Of a stretch of DNA of 64,000 nt, positions 9,407 through 22,124 are shown piece after piece. The notes under the pieces were generated by a model. The model was not told where the DNA came from and did not search any database. It was given only the letters and a program-made list of their open reading frames with translations. The stretch is from Chenopodium formosanum (Eukaryota; Streptophyta; Magnoliopsida; Caryophyllales; Amaranthaceae). Numbering within the stretch: the stretch's first letter is position 1; every line of letters starts with the position of its first letter. The stretch covers positions 9,641,501 through 9,705,500 of the forward strand of contig CM044880.1 in assembly GCA_024500155.1 (NCBI GenBank), read 5' to 3'. Position numbers and translations under genes: made by a program.

Positions 9407-10752
9407 TTATTTGCTCAATCTTGTTTCTATTATATCTCTTAAATCTCTTCTATGTAGAAGAAACCTAAGTATAGGCTAATTACTTTATGAGAGGTAATAA
9501 AGCAATAACGACCTTACTTGAACAGGATCTGTTCTATAGGATCGTACCTCTTTATCATTGAGTTCTAAGATAATAAAGCACTAAATAATTAAAGTAAAAG
9601 AAGAGGTTCGTTGGAGAGGAAATGGAGAGGAAGATAAGGTATTGAGTTTGAGGGGGGTCGATTATTGAAAGGGGTATTTTATTCTAGACTTCATACTTTA
9701 TTCTAGGCTTCACACCATATATTTATCCAAAAAAAAAATTATGTATTTGAAAGATCAAAATCACATTAGCACACTATATCGACATATTTTTGTTGACTAG
9801 TGCAAATAAGACCTATATTTTAGCTAGTAATTATCGAAATATCCTTGTTTAACGAATATAAATGACGACATTCTGTGTACATTTTTTTAGCATACCTTTC
9901 AGTCACAATTGCACAAATCAAAATAAAAAATTTATTCACACCCACATTTCTATTGCCTTACCCATATCATTACGTATATTCTGAGGTATTTGTTTTCCTC
10001 GTAGACTTCGGATTCATATTTGTTTCTCTGTAAAAGTTTACTCGTTTTCCTCGTAGACTTCGGATTCATATTTGTTTCTCAGTAAAAGTTTACTCGTGTC
10101 ACTATCTTTTATGATTTGAATTCATCTAAACTATTAACGGTGTACCTAAACTATTTTAGGTAGGTATTTACCCTACCTAAAATAATACCAATTATTTGCA
10201 ATTAATATTGCCACCTAACCTTTTGTACGATATATGTGTAAAATGGCACGTCGCCCACCCGTGAAGGTATATTGAGGAATATTATGTCAATACTCACAAT
10301 ATTTTATATTTTTTTTTGACACATATATTATATTTTATATTAAATATTATATTTTTATTTATATTATATTACTTTTTTTTCAAAATACATTTTATGTTAA
10401 TAATAATTCCTTTACTATCTAAATTAATAATGTTCCACCTCTTTGTTAGGCTAGTAAGTTCAATTTTGTAGAGAAAAAAAAAATCTTATACCATGACGTA
10501 CCCTTTTTATTGACTTCGTTTACTTTAAGGAAACAAAACTAAAAAAAGTCCTACCATAATAATTGGTACTCTTAAACGAGTGAAGTAGAAAAGACGGAGA
10601 ACAAATCAAATAAAAGCTCCTTTGTTTAGCTCGATTTCTAATTAAAAAAATCTCTACTCTTTCACTCTTTGCAACTCTCTAGAAGAAAGAAAAAATAATC
10701 CCCATTTTAAAGAAGGTAAAATCCTAGCTAGGATCAATATTCAAAAAAAGCT
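9407..10752. other. Upstream region of ZIP copy 2, no gene
   Basis: AT-rich spacer between the Helitron end and the second ZIP gene. It holds a 2 x 52 bp tandem duplication at 9992-10095. No clear TATA box or metal-response element was recognised. Confidence 0.6.
9992..10095 (+). repeat. 52-bp tandem duplication upstream of ZIP copy 2
   Basis: Two copies starting at 9992 and 10044, each containing TTTTCCTCGTAGACTTCGG and TAAAAGTTTACTCG, differing by about one base. About 660-760 bp upstream of the ATG. Confidence 0.88.
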
Positions 10753-13478
10753 ATGTCATATGGAAAAAGATCTTTCTACCTCTTTTTCTATTGTGTCATT
10801 GGTCTCATCCTCTTCTCAAGCACCTTGGTCGCAGGTGCAATAAATTGCACCTGTGACCATGAAGAACTAACTCACGACTCTAAAAGTGTTACCCTAAGAT
10901 ATAAACTCGGGGCAATTGTTGAAATATTGGTAGCAAGCGCCCTAGGAGTTTCCCTCCCTATTATAGGGAAGAATCTACCCGCTCTACAGCCTGAGAGCGA
11001 GTTATTCTTCCTTGTCAAGTCATTCGCGGCAGGTGTGATTTTATCCACGGGGTTTATTCACATACTCCCCGATGCCTTTAAGGACCTCACATACCCTTGC
11101 CTCATCGAAAACCCTTGGAGGAATTTCCCCTTCACAGGGCTCTTCGCTATGGTAGGGGCCCTCGGAAGCTTGATGATTGACGCTTATGCCACGGGCTATT
11201 ATCGTAGGATGCACTTTGGAGAGGCTGCCGCTGCCCCCTCCGATGATACTACTGACAAGGAGAATGGTGGCGCGCATGCGGGACATGTCCATCTTCACTC
11301 TCATGCTACACACGGTCATGCTCATGGCCCTGATCCCGGACCTACGCCAAAGGGGTTGACTGATTCTGTTCGTATAAGATACAAGGTTACCTCACAGGTA
11401 AATTACTAAATTCATCTTAACTTATACTACGTATAAATATACGGTGTATGGAGTTTTTTTTTTGTTTTTTAAAAAAGGTAAGATAAAACAGCATTAGGAA
11501 GCCCTCCTTACGAGTGGTAGACTGGTAGTACTCCTAATGTAAATTATGTATGGAGTTATGGTACGGAGTTTTATTCCATTTAATAGAGTTGTATAATGAC
11601 TAATTGATGAAAAATAAAGTGTTGGTCAAGTTTAGTGATGATTAACTAATTGTGCTATATATTTGATAATATGTATGTTAACTGTAGGTTTTGGAGATTG
11701 GTATTGTTGTTCATTCGGTGATTATAGGATTAACATTGGGTACTTCTCAAAGCATTGATGATATCAAGTCTCTCATGGCAGCTTTGTGTTTTCATCAATT
11801 CTTTGAGGGTGTCGGACTTGCTGGATGCATAGTACAGGTATGTTTCAATTAGTCAATATTATACAACTATTTTCTGTCTTATTTTTTTGGAATTTGTATG
11901 ACCTGACTTTGAAAAAATAGGAACATTTAAAGTCACACTATTTATTACTTATTATTATTATTATATCCATTTGATAATATATATATATATTATAATATAT
12001 ACACAAGTATACCATATATGAGTATTATATATAAAAGATACTCTTCTCTCAAAAAATATATATATATATAAAAGATACTCTATGTATTCAGACTGGCATG
12101 AGAAATGATTTTTGGCACACTTTATATGAAACCACAGGTTTTTTTGAGGAAGACAATAGTGTTTTTATTCTCTGCTCACTTGGAGGTGTGTCAATATCAA
12201 TTAATGATGTGCCAAAATCAGTATTAGATTGTCATTTCTTCTATTTTTAAAAACTTGTTCCACTTTTCATTTCTGGCGTTTTTAAATACTTGCTTCATTT
12301 TTTTTATTTGAAAAGTTTTTATAATATTAATTCATTTTTCTCAAAAAGTAGACCCAACGTAAATCATATTTTATTAATTCCTTATTCTCTCTTCTCCAAT
12401 TCTCTCAACTACTTTTAATTTGGTAAAGTTTTTACAATTTTTTAATCTTTCACCTATCTCACTACCTTCATATTTTATTACTTTCTTCAATTTTTCCTAA
12501 AACTCCGCACATGCAAAAATGGAGCAAGTATTTAAAAACGGAGGTATTATATAACTATATCGTCTCAACTCTCAAGTAAATGATTTTACTATGCTACTAT
12601 AATACCTTTTCATATATTGATGTAGTTGTTTTTTGTTTACATGTTCACCTCACCATTCCAAATAGGAATGCGTTACAACTTACAATATTGGAGCATAATA
12701 TATACTTCGTATCATTGGTACATTGTAGGCAATACTAGTAATAATCTAGTACTCGTACTGTCGTACACAATGAACAATATTTAATGAACTAAGTTTTGTA
12801 TGGTTGTCGTACTGTCTTGTTGCGCAAACTAAAAAACAATTGAACATGTGGCTTGTTTAGGAGCTAGGAAAAGAATTCTTGATTGATGAAAACGACGTAC
12901 TAAACATGTTGATTGTTTATTCGCAACTCCATTTATAAAGGACATGTACGACTAATTCAACGTGTGTTAGGTTAAATAAGTCTTTCGTAGGAAGTTTGCA
13001 AACCACATCTAGAGTTATCATTATTTGAAGTATATATCCAATTTTTGTTTTGTCGGTTTTACATAGAGTAATAAAATACACGTTGATATATATAGACAAA
13101 TTTGGAATCATCTTATGACTTTAACCAATTAAGTTAATAACCACTCATTGTCAATTTTTTCTACAGGCATCTTTTAAATCAACATCTACGTTGTGTATGG
13201 CATTGTTCTTTTCCCTGACTACTCCGGTAGGAATTGCAATCGGAACCGGACTTAGTAGGAGTAATGTTTATAAACATGATAGCCCAACGGCACTAGTCAT
13301 TCAGGGTTTGTTGAACTCAGTCGCGGCAGGAATCTTGATTTACATGGCACTCGTTGATCTTCTAGCTCAAGATTTTATGAGCCCTAAGTTGCAAGCCAAC
13401 ACTAAGCTTTTCTTTGGAGCAAACCTTACTTTGCTACTTGGTGCTGGTTTTATGGCTGTCTTAGCAGTTTGGGCTTGA
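10753..13478 (+). CDS. ZIP-family zinc/iron transporter, copy 2 (intact, 368 aa)
   Basis: Exons 10753-11397, 11688-11837 and 13167-13478, all joined in phase 0, giving 368 residues, the usual size of plant ZIP proteins. The N-terminus (1-29) is signal-like and is followed by CTCDHEE. Three hydrophobic segments come before a cytosolic-type His loop (residues 175-191, eight His). HSVIIG (His224) and HQFFEGVG (His251, Glu255) are the conserved helix 4/5 metal-binding pair of the family. The C-terminus ends LAVWA like IRT/ZIP proteins. Predicted role: plasma-membrane uptake of Zn(II), Fe(II) or related divalent metals; substrate cannot be decided from sequence. It is a tandem, same-strand duplicate of the gene at 3107 with identical intron phases and very similar exon 2. 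Confidence 0.95.
12273..12544 (+). mobile_element. Degenerate mariner/Stowaway-type MITE in ZIP copy 2 intron 2
   Basis: The right end (inverse CCTCCGTTTTTAAATACTTG) matches the left GGCGTTTTTAAATACTTG. A TA follows the right end (12545-12546); the left flank is TT, so the left terminus has decayed. Confidence 0.5.
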
Positions 13479-13778
13479 TTTAATATACGTTGGATTTACT
13501 TATACCTTTGCTTAGTTTTAATTTTTATTTTTAGTTTGGTTTATTTCAAATTTATAATTATCATTCATATAATATTCTTAACATCATATGCATGTATTAT
13601 TCTCTGTAAACTTTTTATGGAATCGAATTATTTCCTAAGTTTATTGAACGAGCCATAACATTCAAAAGTGATGCATGATTTGATAAAAAATATGCGGCAT
13701 TCAATCAAAATATCTATGCTAGATCGTCTTTTTAATCCTAACAAAAGGTCCTTTTGTGATGTGGGGTCCATGATTTTT

Positions 13779-13805
13779 ATGGGTATTGTGGTACATTCGG
13801 TAATA
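13779..13805 (+). pseudogene. Relic of ZIP exon 2 downstream of the tandem pair
   Basis: ATGGGTATTGTGGTACATTC and the next bases GGTAATA match the start of exon 2 of ZIP copy 1 (5876 onward) with one mismatch, encoding MGIVVHSVI. It is closer to copy 1 than to copy 2. Nothing of the rest of the exon is seen around it. Suggests a former third copy or a small duplication scar. Confidence 0.6.
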
Positions 13806-14660
13806 AGAGTTTAAAGGATGGAGCTATGCACAAAGCAATGGGACGATTGGTCCCTAAACTCCTTAAAATCTTGTTACGAACGAACGATTAAAAAAATTTA
13901 GAACGAGAACTTACAAAGAAAATGAAAAGAACAAAAAGGAATAGAATAAACACTTCGTAAAGGGTTCATACGCGGACTTTGAGAAGCTTCCATACAAATG
14001 CCTTAGGAAATGTGGTCCAAGAATTTCAAAAAAGCACTATCGCATCGTTTTTGTGAGAATCAAAGCTAAGATTTTAAAAAAATTACTTAGATGTAATAAT
14101 GTAGTCAAAATACTAGGAGAATTATTGTAAGTCAAAGTTACAAAGTTTGGTATAAATGCTTGCAATTTTGCAATATGGTCAATATTACTTCTAAAAGACT
14201 TATTTGATGTTTTGATAGTCATGCACTCATGCTTATGTGATGCCCACGATGTGTGTCGTACTATCGTCCATACTCCATATGACCATATGTATAAAGTGTT
14301 CATATTGCGAACAGCATTTTGAGCAATTAGTTTGGCCCAATCTTAGGTTATAGATTACATTAAATTGTCCGAATCTCTTATATTTAAGGATATGACATGC
14401 ATGGTTTTATCTAATAATTGTTATTCATATTATCTTTCTAATACTTGAATTGATATTTATTTTTTTTTTGGCAGCCTTGATTTGATAAGTTAGTGGTACA
14501 TTCTAAAATTCAAATACAAACCAATACTATTTTAAGAAAGATAGTGACATATTCAAACATCCTAAAATAATAGGTATGACTGACTAGAAATTTACTCCGT
14601 AGAATAGAGGGAGCATTCTGCAATCTGCAGAGTACAGTGGGTGTGAGTCATCCACTCACA
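13806..14660. other. Intergenic, no gene seen
   Basis: AT-rich spacer between the ZIP relic and a short Helitron. Open frames here are short, lack codon structure and match nothing I recognise. Confidence 0.6.
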
Positions 14661-14964
14661 TCTATACTAATCTATTAAAAGGCGTTACTAAGAACGTCTC
14701 TGTGCCACGTAGACCACGCCACGTCACCTATTCCATTTCTCATTACGCCACATCATCACTACTCAATCAACTAGAATATTTTTTCATATAAAAAAAATGA
14801 TGATAAGGGGATTCGAATATCCAACTTTTTATAAGAAAGATAGATACTTAACCATCTAAACCAATCATAAGTTATGTTATAAACATGAAAATAAATGTAT
14901 ACATTTGATAATCACAAGGTCTAATTAAAGTAGCAACCGGTGCAATGCCCGGGCTACACACTAG
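14661..14964 (+). mobile_element. Short non-autonomous Helitron (304 bp)
   Basis: Begins TCTATACTAATCTATTAAAA after host A and ends with an imperfect hairpin (CCGGTGCAATGCCCGG) then CACACTAG before host T. This is the Helitron start/end grammar with A/T insertion. No coding capacity. Confidence 0.75.
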
Positions 14965-15450
14965 TTGTTTATTTGGCTTCTTGTTTTACTTCCAACATAA
15001 GCAGGCATTCATGTACCTTCACAAATCGCAACAATGGTATTCGGGTTTACAATCACAGGCTGTAGCGAGCTTGCCTCAACATAAGAACATCCTCAGCACT
15101 GCAAAATCTGTGTCTTAATCTGTTAGGAATTCAAAGATTCCAGGTAATGCTGTATACAAAAGGTCTATAGACAAAGGCATCTCATAATCTATCTACCCTA
15201 AAAAAACAATTTCTTTACATCTTCATCTGCAGAAACTGTTCTATTTCTGCTCAGATAAACTACAGATTACAGAGTTCTGAAACTGTTGCAAGACTTGCAA
15301 CCATTATCAGGGTGAAAATTTATTCTAATTACAATCTAGCTATAAGCCTATAATCCAGTACCTACTAGTCAGTGGTATTCACAAATCACAACAGAAGATC
15401 AGTCTAACAGTCTTTGGCATGATAGTTCTTCCCGAGTAACCAATTCTCAC

Positions 15451-18200
15451 TCAAACAGTCGCTAAGGCTTTGGTCGAGATATAAACTGGACCCTTTTTCA
15501 ACTTTTTCCGAGCAGCAAACTGATGAATAACATCTTGAATCCCAGCAAATGCAATCAAGAATTCAGCTGCGTCAATCTGGTTCAGTACCTTCTTCATAAC
15601 AAGCTCCAATACTTTGTTCCTATAACATTTCCAATATATATTAAGGATGTTTGTAGTAAAGAAACAAATTCAATTGATTATTCTAGTTGGGAAAAGAAAT
15701 TAAAAGAATTAAGAGTTTGGATATGAACCTAAGTTGTTGGGACTTGGTAATCACTTGCTTAATCTTCTTGAGCTGAGACTGAACACAGTCCCATGAACCT
15801 ATGGATGAGCTTCTGGCCTTCTTACTTTGCTTGAATGGAAGGTGGAGGATACATGTAGCTTGAATCTCAGCCATCTCTTCATCGATTATGGCCTCTTCAA
15901 TGCGGATTTCACGAATGAGCTGTGAGAGGATCCTGCCAATCTCAGCCGCGTCAGCAGTGGAAGAAGAGAAATAAGAGGAACGTGCCAAAGATCTAAGGAG
16001 ATCTAGGATGGCTGACGGTCTCCAATCCCCAAGCCAGCCGACAGCAACCATTTCAAGTGGTGGGGTCCATAAGGGCGCTAGCAATTGGGAGACATCCTCG
16101 ATTTTGGTAGGTATCACGCCCTGGTTATAGTGCTTGAATTGCTTATCAATTAGATCCTCTAAAGCCCACCCAGCCTTCAGCTGCCTCCTTATAATTGCTG
16201 CCTTATTCTTCTGTTCTTGGCCTTCTTGCCTCCCTGCGGGTCCTCCTGATAACCAAGTACTTGTATTATTCATCAGCAAGAAATTTCTACATCTTTACCA
16301 ATCATATCCTTAAGGCCAGTTTGAACAAGAGACAATACTTATTATATGTCCTGATTTAATATAATGGTATCATTTGAAAAATAACATCATACTAAGCATA
16401 CTAGGTTTTTTAATCATAGCCAAGAGTGTTGAGAAACTCGAATCACCATATAATAACCATGCCTATGCTATTGCTTCTGCTAGAAATTTCAAGACTGCTG
16501 CAAGTTTTGCTTTAAAACATGATCGTTGCTGATGAATGTAGGACAAGTAAGTCTGGGTTCAAGAATATGCATGATATCATCTACATACTCTGTATGATGC
16601 CAGGGTCCTTTTATAAGGAGTGGACAGATATTCAGGATTTTATAGGCCAAGATTAAACTTGGATGGACATTGATTAAGAATTCCTGAGACACACATCAAA
16701 GGCATGTTTGGCAGATAACAAGATACATCAACAACAGATGAGTGTCACATAACTACGTTAATTCTCATTAGATCTCCTTGTGTACTCCGTACACATCAAT
16801 GTTAATAAAATAATAAAGCTGAAATGTAGAACATGTTAAACAAATCTTCAAGATTTATGAATGATTTCAGTATAAGAACTGGGGAGCTACACACCATCAT
16901 CCATCTAGAACAGTAGAAATACTATGACCATTATTTGTAATTTGATAGCAAAGATTTGTATTCCTCATTATTTCATTCATCAGGACTAATTACCACCTCG
17001 TAATGTGGCTATTACTCTATTAGCCACGTTGGAAATTAATACAGAAAACATGTCTGTTAAAGAAGATGCACTATGTAAGAGACATCAAAACACACTTCAT
17101 GTTCAAACTACACTCAAATTTTACTAGTACATCATACATCACCTATTCACCTCATCCCAAATGGAACATAATGAAACTCGAGTTTGCCAACAAAAATGTA
17201 GTTCAATAGTGAAACTTGGAACATCAGTCTAAACCGAGAGAGTGAGACAACAAATTCAGTGGTCTTAATCAAGTTCACATACACCAAAATCAATTTTTTG
17301 AACAAAATCCAAGTAAAACAACAAAGCTGAAAATCATATCACGAAGTGCATCGATATCAATACACTCATTGGTCCTAATATAAGCAAGAGAAGATTCATT
17401 GTACACACAAGAAACTGCACTACCCAATCTGATCAGTGACCACCCTATGAAACAACTATCACCATTCAACCTTCCATAAAAAAAATTCTGTTTTTTCTAA
17501 CATCAATTTCCAATTGAGCCCATCTGAAATCATGCAGAAATTATCAGATTGTGCTTCAGTTGGCTAGTTACCAAAACTTGAGTACATTGCCTTCTATTCT
17601 TTCCCAATCATTTAGTTGCCGAAAAGGTGGTATAGCCAGTCTTGACTCTTGATTAATATTTAGCCATGCCAATAAGATTAACAATCAAGATAAACTTAAA
17701 GTGTACTTCAATTCAAGGAAATTCAAACCCTAATCCATAATTTCATTTGCAATAAGACTAATCTAAATTAAACCAAGAAAATTCAACAAAACACAAATAA
17801 AAACAACCAAATTAACTAAATTGCATAATTTCAAAGCAAACCCAGAAAAATGAAGAGAAAGAAAATGAAGGTTACTTTTGTGAGAATGTCGACGATGAGA
17901 ATAAAGGGTAATGCAACGAACTCTGGCATTTGAATCATCGTCGTCGTCATCAATGGTGTTGCGAATAGCTTTGCGAAACTTCAAGAACCCATCATCGTCT
18001 TCCTCTTCTTTGTAATTTGATTCAACATCATTATCATCAAATTTGCTGCAACCCCATTTATTAATTCTCAATTAAACAAAGATTTAAGCAATAAAAATGA
18101 AAAATTACGATCTGGGGTTGATTTAATTTTTGAAAAAAGTTGATGAATAAGTTGCTAAGAACACTTACATTGAGGGGTGAGTTGAAGAAGTTCTGCTCAT
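15451..18200 (-). CDS. DOG1-domain protein
   Basis: Exons on the minus strand: 18200-18169, 18045-17876, 16245-15729, 15619-15451; phases 2, 1 and 2 fit exactly, giving 295 residues. Start is MSRTSSTHPS; an acidic stretch (EEEDDD, then six Asp) and a basic HRRHSHK segment follow. The DOG1 domain begins around AIIRRQLKAGW and includes WTPPLEMVAVGWLGDWRPS and a C-terminal AAEFLIAFAGIQDVIHQFA. DOG1-domain proteins act in seed dormancy and ABA signalling, and the domain also occurs in TGA bZIP factors. No bZIP region is present here, so it is a stand-alone DOG1-like protein; the exact orthologue is uncertain. Splicing of exon 2 to exon 3 at TTATCAG is inferred from phase; an alternative start inside exon 3 (MLMNNTST) is possible. 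Confidence 0.85.
16246..17875 (-). other. Large intron of the DOG1-domain gene
   Basis: 1.6-kb AT-rich intron between the acidic N-terminal exon and the DOG1 exon. No coding exon or transposon terminus was recognised in it. Confidence 0.6.
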
Positions 18201-20725
18201 CTTGAATATTGTGATTTGGGTTGAAGATGGAGTTAAATTTGAAGCATTGTTTGCATTATTAGCGTTTTAATGGAGGAAATGTTTGAATGCAACAGAATGT
18301 TGGAGGCTTTTGAGAGGTGGAAGTAGAGATTGCTCTAATATAGTTACCGGATCAAGGCTTGAGAAAGTCGAGAATTAATTATAATTAATAGCTACTCCAC
18401 TCTAACAATCTTTATCGATTAATTATCGGGTTGTGAAAATAAACTAGTCTTTTGACCCGTGCAACATGTAGTTAAAGGAAATAAAAAGAAGGGAGTGAAA
18501 ACACATGGTTAAAGTGAGAAAGAGAATGGAAAGGTGATGAAATACAGAGTAGGAAAGAGTGACTAAACAAAACAGCAGTTGGCAATTAATGGAGAAGGAT
18601 GGATAACTAAAGTGGTTGAAACTCCCCCTTCCACTTTCAAATGATCAAAGTTCAAATAAAATAATTTCAGGAAAAATAAGTTATACTTCGTAATATGTTT
18701 TGAAAAGGGTTAATAAGGGCTAATTTAGCTCAATGTACAATTAAAAAACTTCATTTCTAATTACATTAAAAATAATTTATACAGTACAAGATTACAAGTG
18801 TAAGGTACGTTCAAAATTTGCTTCCTGTATCAAAAATTGATGATATAGCATAGATATGCAACTATAATGCATGAGTGCAAATTAGTTCACAAGTTTAAAT
18901 GATTACTAACTACCCTGTGTGTCATTGAAAATTAGCACGGAACTTGTTGATCCAACAGCTGCAAGTTCAATTAGATAACTTTGTGTGTGTGCAGATTTTA
19001 CAAAAGGCAGAGGTAGCTAAGGCCATTGTAGGGGAGAGTGTGATCATGCAATCAACTTCTGCCATAACAAGCTAAGAGATGCTAGTTGGATGATCAAAGT
19101 TGCACATATCTATAGAGAGGGCATCGCCCCATGAATCCGTGGAGTAGTCGTTCAAGACACAAGATTTTGAATAAGTTTCTTTAGAGTTTAGTAGGATTTT
19201 AGAGGAGGATACTAAGGGTATAGTCTTACCATGTCTAGTCCCTCCTTAATTCTCCAATCCTTTTGATTGTTTGTATTTTACATATATTTTCACCTTGAAT
19301 CATAGATATTTGAAGTTTCGAACCACCAAACAAACTAGTCTAAAAACTTATGTAGGTTATAGTTTTAAACTTATAATCAAAAGTTACACATCAGCTTGAC
19401 ATAAATTTGACCCATTCAACCACGATGAAGGTGTTGTTTAAATTTATAAAAGAATTTGTATTTCATCTAAAAGTAAAAATTTCATAACTAAATTTAAAAT
19501 TGCTTAAACTTATTTGGTAATCAAGAGATATTTTCATAACATGAGAATTTTGACTCAGTAAATGAACTTAATATTTTAACTTGTACTATGTTTTGGGCAT
19601 AAAAATTTCAATTGATTTTACATAAATTCCAAATTCTTCAAAAACTGGTGCACAAAAAATATCCCCGCCCTCTTCGACTCCAATTTCTCCGGCAGCAGCG
19701 AAAGGTTTAACCACTTCAATTCACAAAGGTAATCAGAAGCTATTACATCTTATTTCTGTGTTTTAATTCATTATTCAATTTCATAACTTGAATTATTTTT
19801 TTATTTTTTTTGATTTGGGAAGTTTAATTTGAGTGCTTCGTCGTTTAAGTTATGCTTTAATTCATGACACTGTTGAATGTGAAGTTTACTGTAACAAAGC
19901 TAAATTAAAAATTGAAACTTGCTGCAATTTTTAAAGTTAAATGTTCTTAAGTAATATTCATTGACTTGCAATTTAACTGGAAATCGATTAAGTTGAATCA
20001 AATCAGTAGTATTATTACCAATTTGTGTTAACAGTACATGGGTCAAGTTTAAATTGTAAACTTTTGAATTGCTAGCTTCTTTATTGTGTGGATTGAAGTA
20101 TTTGTGGCTAAAATTTCAAGTTTTGTGACTAAATAATTGACTGTATTTATCTTTGTCTGGGGTTTTGCTACATTTGTTATCGGTGTTGGAAAAAAAAAAT
20201 TAATTGGGCAATGAACTAACACTGTGATATTGATGAATAGTAAGGGTATGAATACTATGTATTGTTTTCCTGTAATAAAATACTTCGTATTAGTATAGAT
20301 GTAGATATGATGGTATTGATGTGATGTGATTTCTTTCTTGTTTTACTAAGGAGTTTATGTGAGTGTTATATTTTTCACTCGTGAAACACCCGATTCACCC
20401 TTGGATGGATCGGAAGTAAATGAAGGAGAACTAGGGTGATTGATGGTGGATTGATAGCTGGGTTAACCACCATCCAATCTATTGCCGACCTTAGTTAGAA
20501 TACAATGCAAAGGGCATTTTCCTCTTTACTTACTAGTTTCCCTCAAATTGAGATATTGGGGTTCGAATTGAAAGGAAAGGATTTGTGGTTATATTCCTTT
20601 TTTTTTCTTTCTAAATCACTTACTTGGTAATAATAGTCCTCTCATCTTTTTTCATTGCTCAACTCTTCTGAATTAAAATTTAATGAATTTCAGATTTGGG
20701 GATATTATCTTTGTTACGTTCAACT
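18201..20725. other. Divergent spacer and 5' leader between the DOG1 and CCMH genes
   Basis: Holds the start region of the minus-strand DOG1 gene, a candidate short Helitron (18444-18854), and a likely non-coding first exon of CCMH around 19670-19727 (CTCCGGCAGCAGCGAAAGG, then donor GGTAATC). CCMH intron 1 then runs to the acceptor TTTCAG before 20695. Confidence 0.55.
18444..18854 (-). mobile_element. Candidate short Helitron
   Basis: On the minus strand it starts TCTATGCTATATCATC after A at 18854. The 3' end has GTTGCACGGGTCAAAAGACTAG followed by T at 18444, resembling other 3' ends in this window, but the hairpin is imperfect. Confidence 0.4.
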
Positions 20726-22124
20726 ATGGTAAATGAGGAGGCCAATGATGCAGTGAAGAATCAGCAAATTGTTGATGCTAGAGCTCGAAACATTAGTCAT
20801 AATGTCCGTTGTACTGAATGTGGAAGTCAGTCCATTGAAGATTCACAAGCTGACATTGCCATTCTTCTTCGAAGGGTATATTCTATTTTCTCACTTTTGC
20901 TTCAAAATAGATGCACACTTGCTTTTTTACAGTCTCTAATGCACTATGACCAAGAGTATCTTTGGTTGTGCACTTGTGCATTAATAATAATCATAAAAAC
21001 TGATACGTAAAAAAGGGCCTTTTTTAATGACACCATGATTATGAACAAAAGTATGTCATTTCCATGTTTAATATGATTCATTCTAGCTTGTAGTTTTTTT
21101 GCTGAACTAATAGTGTATGAGCTGTGTTACCCTCTACACACATGATTTAGAAAAGAATGGTCAATTTGTTGAGGTTGCTTTGTTTTGAGAGGGGTTGACA
21201 ATAATACAATTCTGATTGCATTGCTTTAGAACCCTCTGTATGTTTAAATCCTTCACCCTCTTAATACCTTGTGGTGCCTGAATTGAACTATGGTCCCCCC
21301 CCTCTTTTAAGAAAAGAGCAAGCTTGCAGTCAAATTCTCCAGCGTTTTTGTCCTCATGCAAGGTTGATAAGGTATTCTAAGATGAGGGTTGTGTTTACTG
21401 TTTATTGTGCAGTCTTTTGCTCAAGTATTATTATACATCTAAGTATTTGATTTCTAACTGTATTCTGATGACTCAGTGGCCACATCCTTATGACTTATAA
21501 ACCCTTTTATGCTTAGGTCAGTAAATATTTATGATTGACAAGATTAAGGATTAGAAATAGGTTCAAAATCTACATTTGCATTCTTTTTATGTATCACAAA
21601 AATATTATCAAAGGTGATGACTGTTGTTGGATACAGCCAATTTTACTTGCATATTACTGATGCTTTGATTTGGTACAGTTGATTCGTGATGAAATTCGAT
21701 CTGGAAAGTCTGACAAAGAGATCTATAAGAAGCTGGAGGATGACTATGGAGAGACTGTGCTTTATGCCCCAAAGTTTGATATGCAAACTGCAGCTCTGTG
21801 GCTTACTCCAGTTAGTTTCGAATTCTATGATATGCAATTTTTTTTATTCATTGTATGATTTTATAATTATAAGCATAAGGAAATGATTGTATCATTGTTA
21901 ACATAAAGAATTGGACAAAGCTTGTTGTTGCAGGCGTGGCTGCTGGAGGTTGGGCATACAAGAAGCACAGACAAAGGACAAATGTTCACATCATGGCTTT
22001 AAATCTTGTTAGAGGGGTTGCATTGACACCAAAAGAGAAAGAAACGATGCTTGAAATTCTTACACCACCTTCTTCACAACGAGCAACACCCTCTTTCTGG
22101 TTGAGTAAACTTCGAGGCGGATAA
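20726..22124 (+). CDS. CCMH: CcmH-like cytochrome c biogenesis protein, mitochondrial
   Basis: Coding exons 20726-20875, 21679-21810 and 21921-22124, all phase 0, 161 residues, close to plant CCMH. The conserved N-terminal block holds the redox motif RCTEC (Cys29, Cys32) in VRCTECGSQSIEDSQADIAI. KSDKEIYKKLEDDYGETVLY follows, then a single membrane segment near residues 93-110 (ALWLTPLVVAGVAAGG) and a conserved tail (HIMALNLVRGVALTPKEKE). In plants this inner-membrane protein keeps apocytochrome c thiols reduced for haem attachment with CCMF. The last splice junction was set by phase and family similarity (LTP joined to LVVAG); a competing donor four bases downstream gives a shorter segment. 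Start is the first ATG in the exon. Confidence 0.93.
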
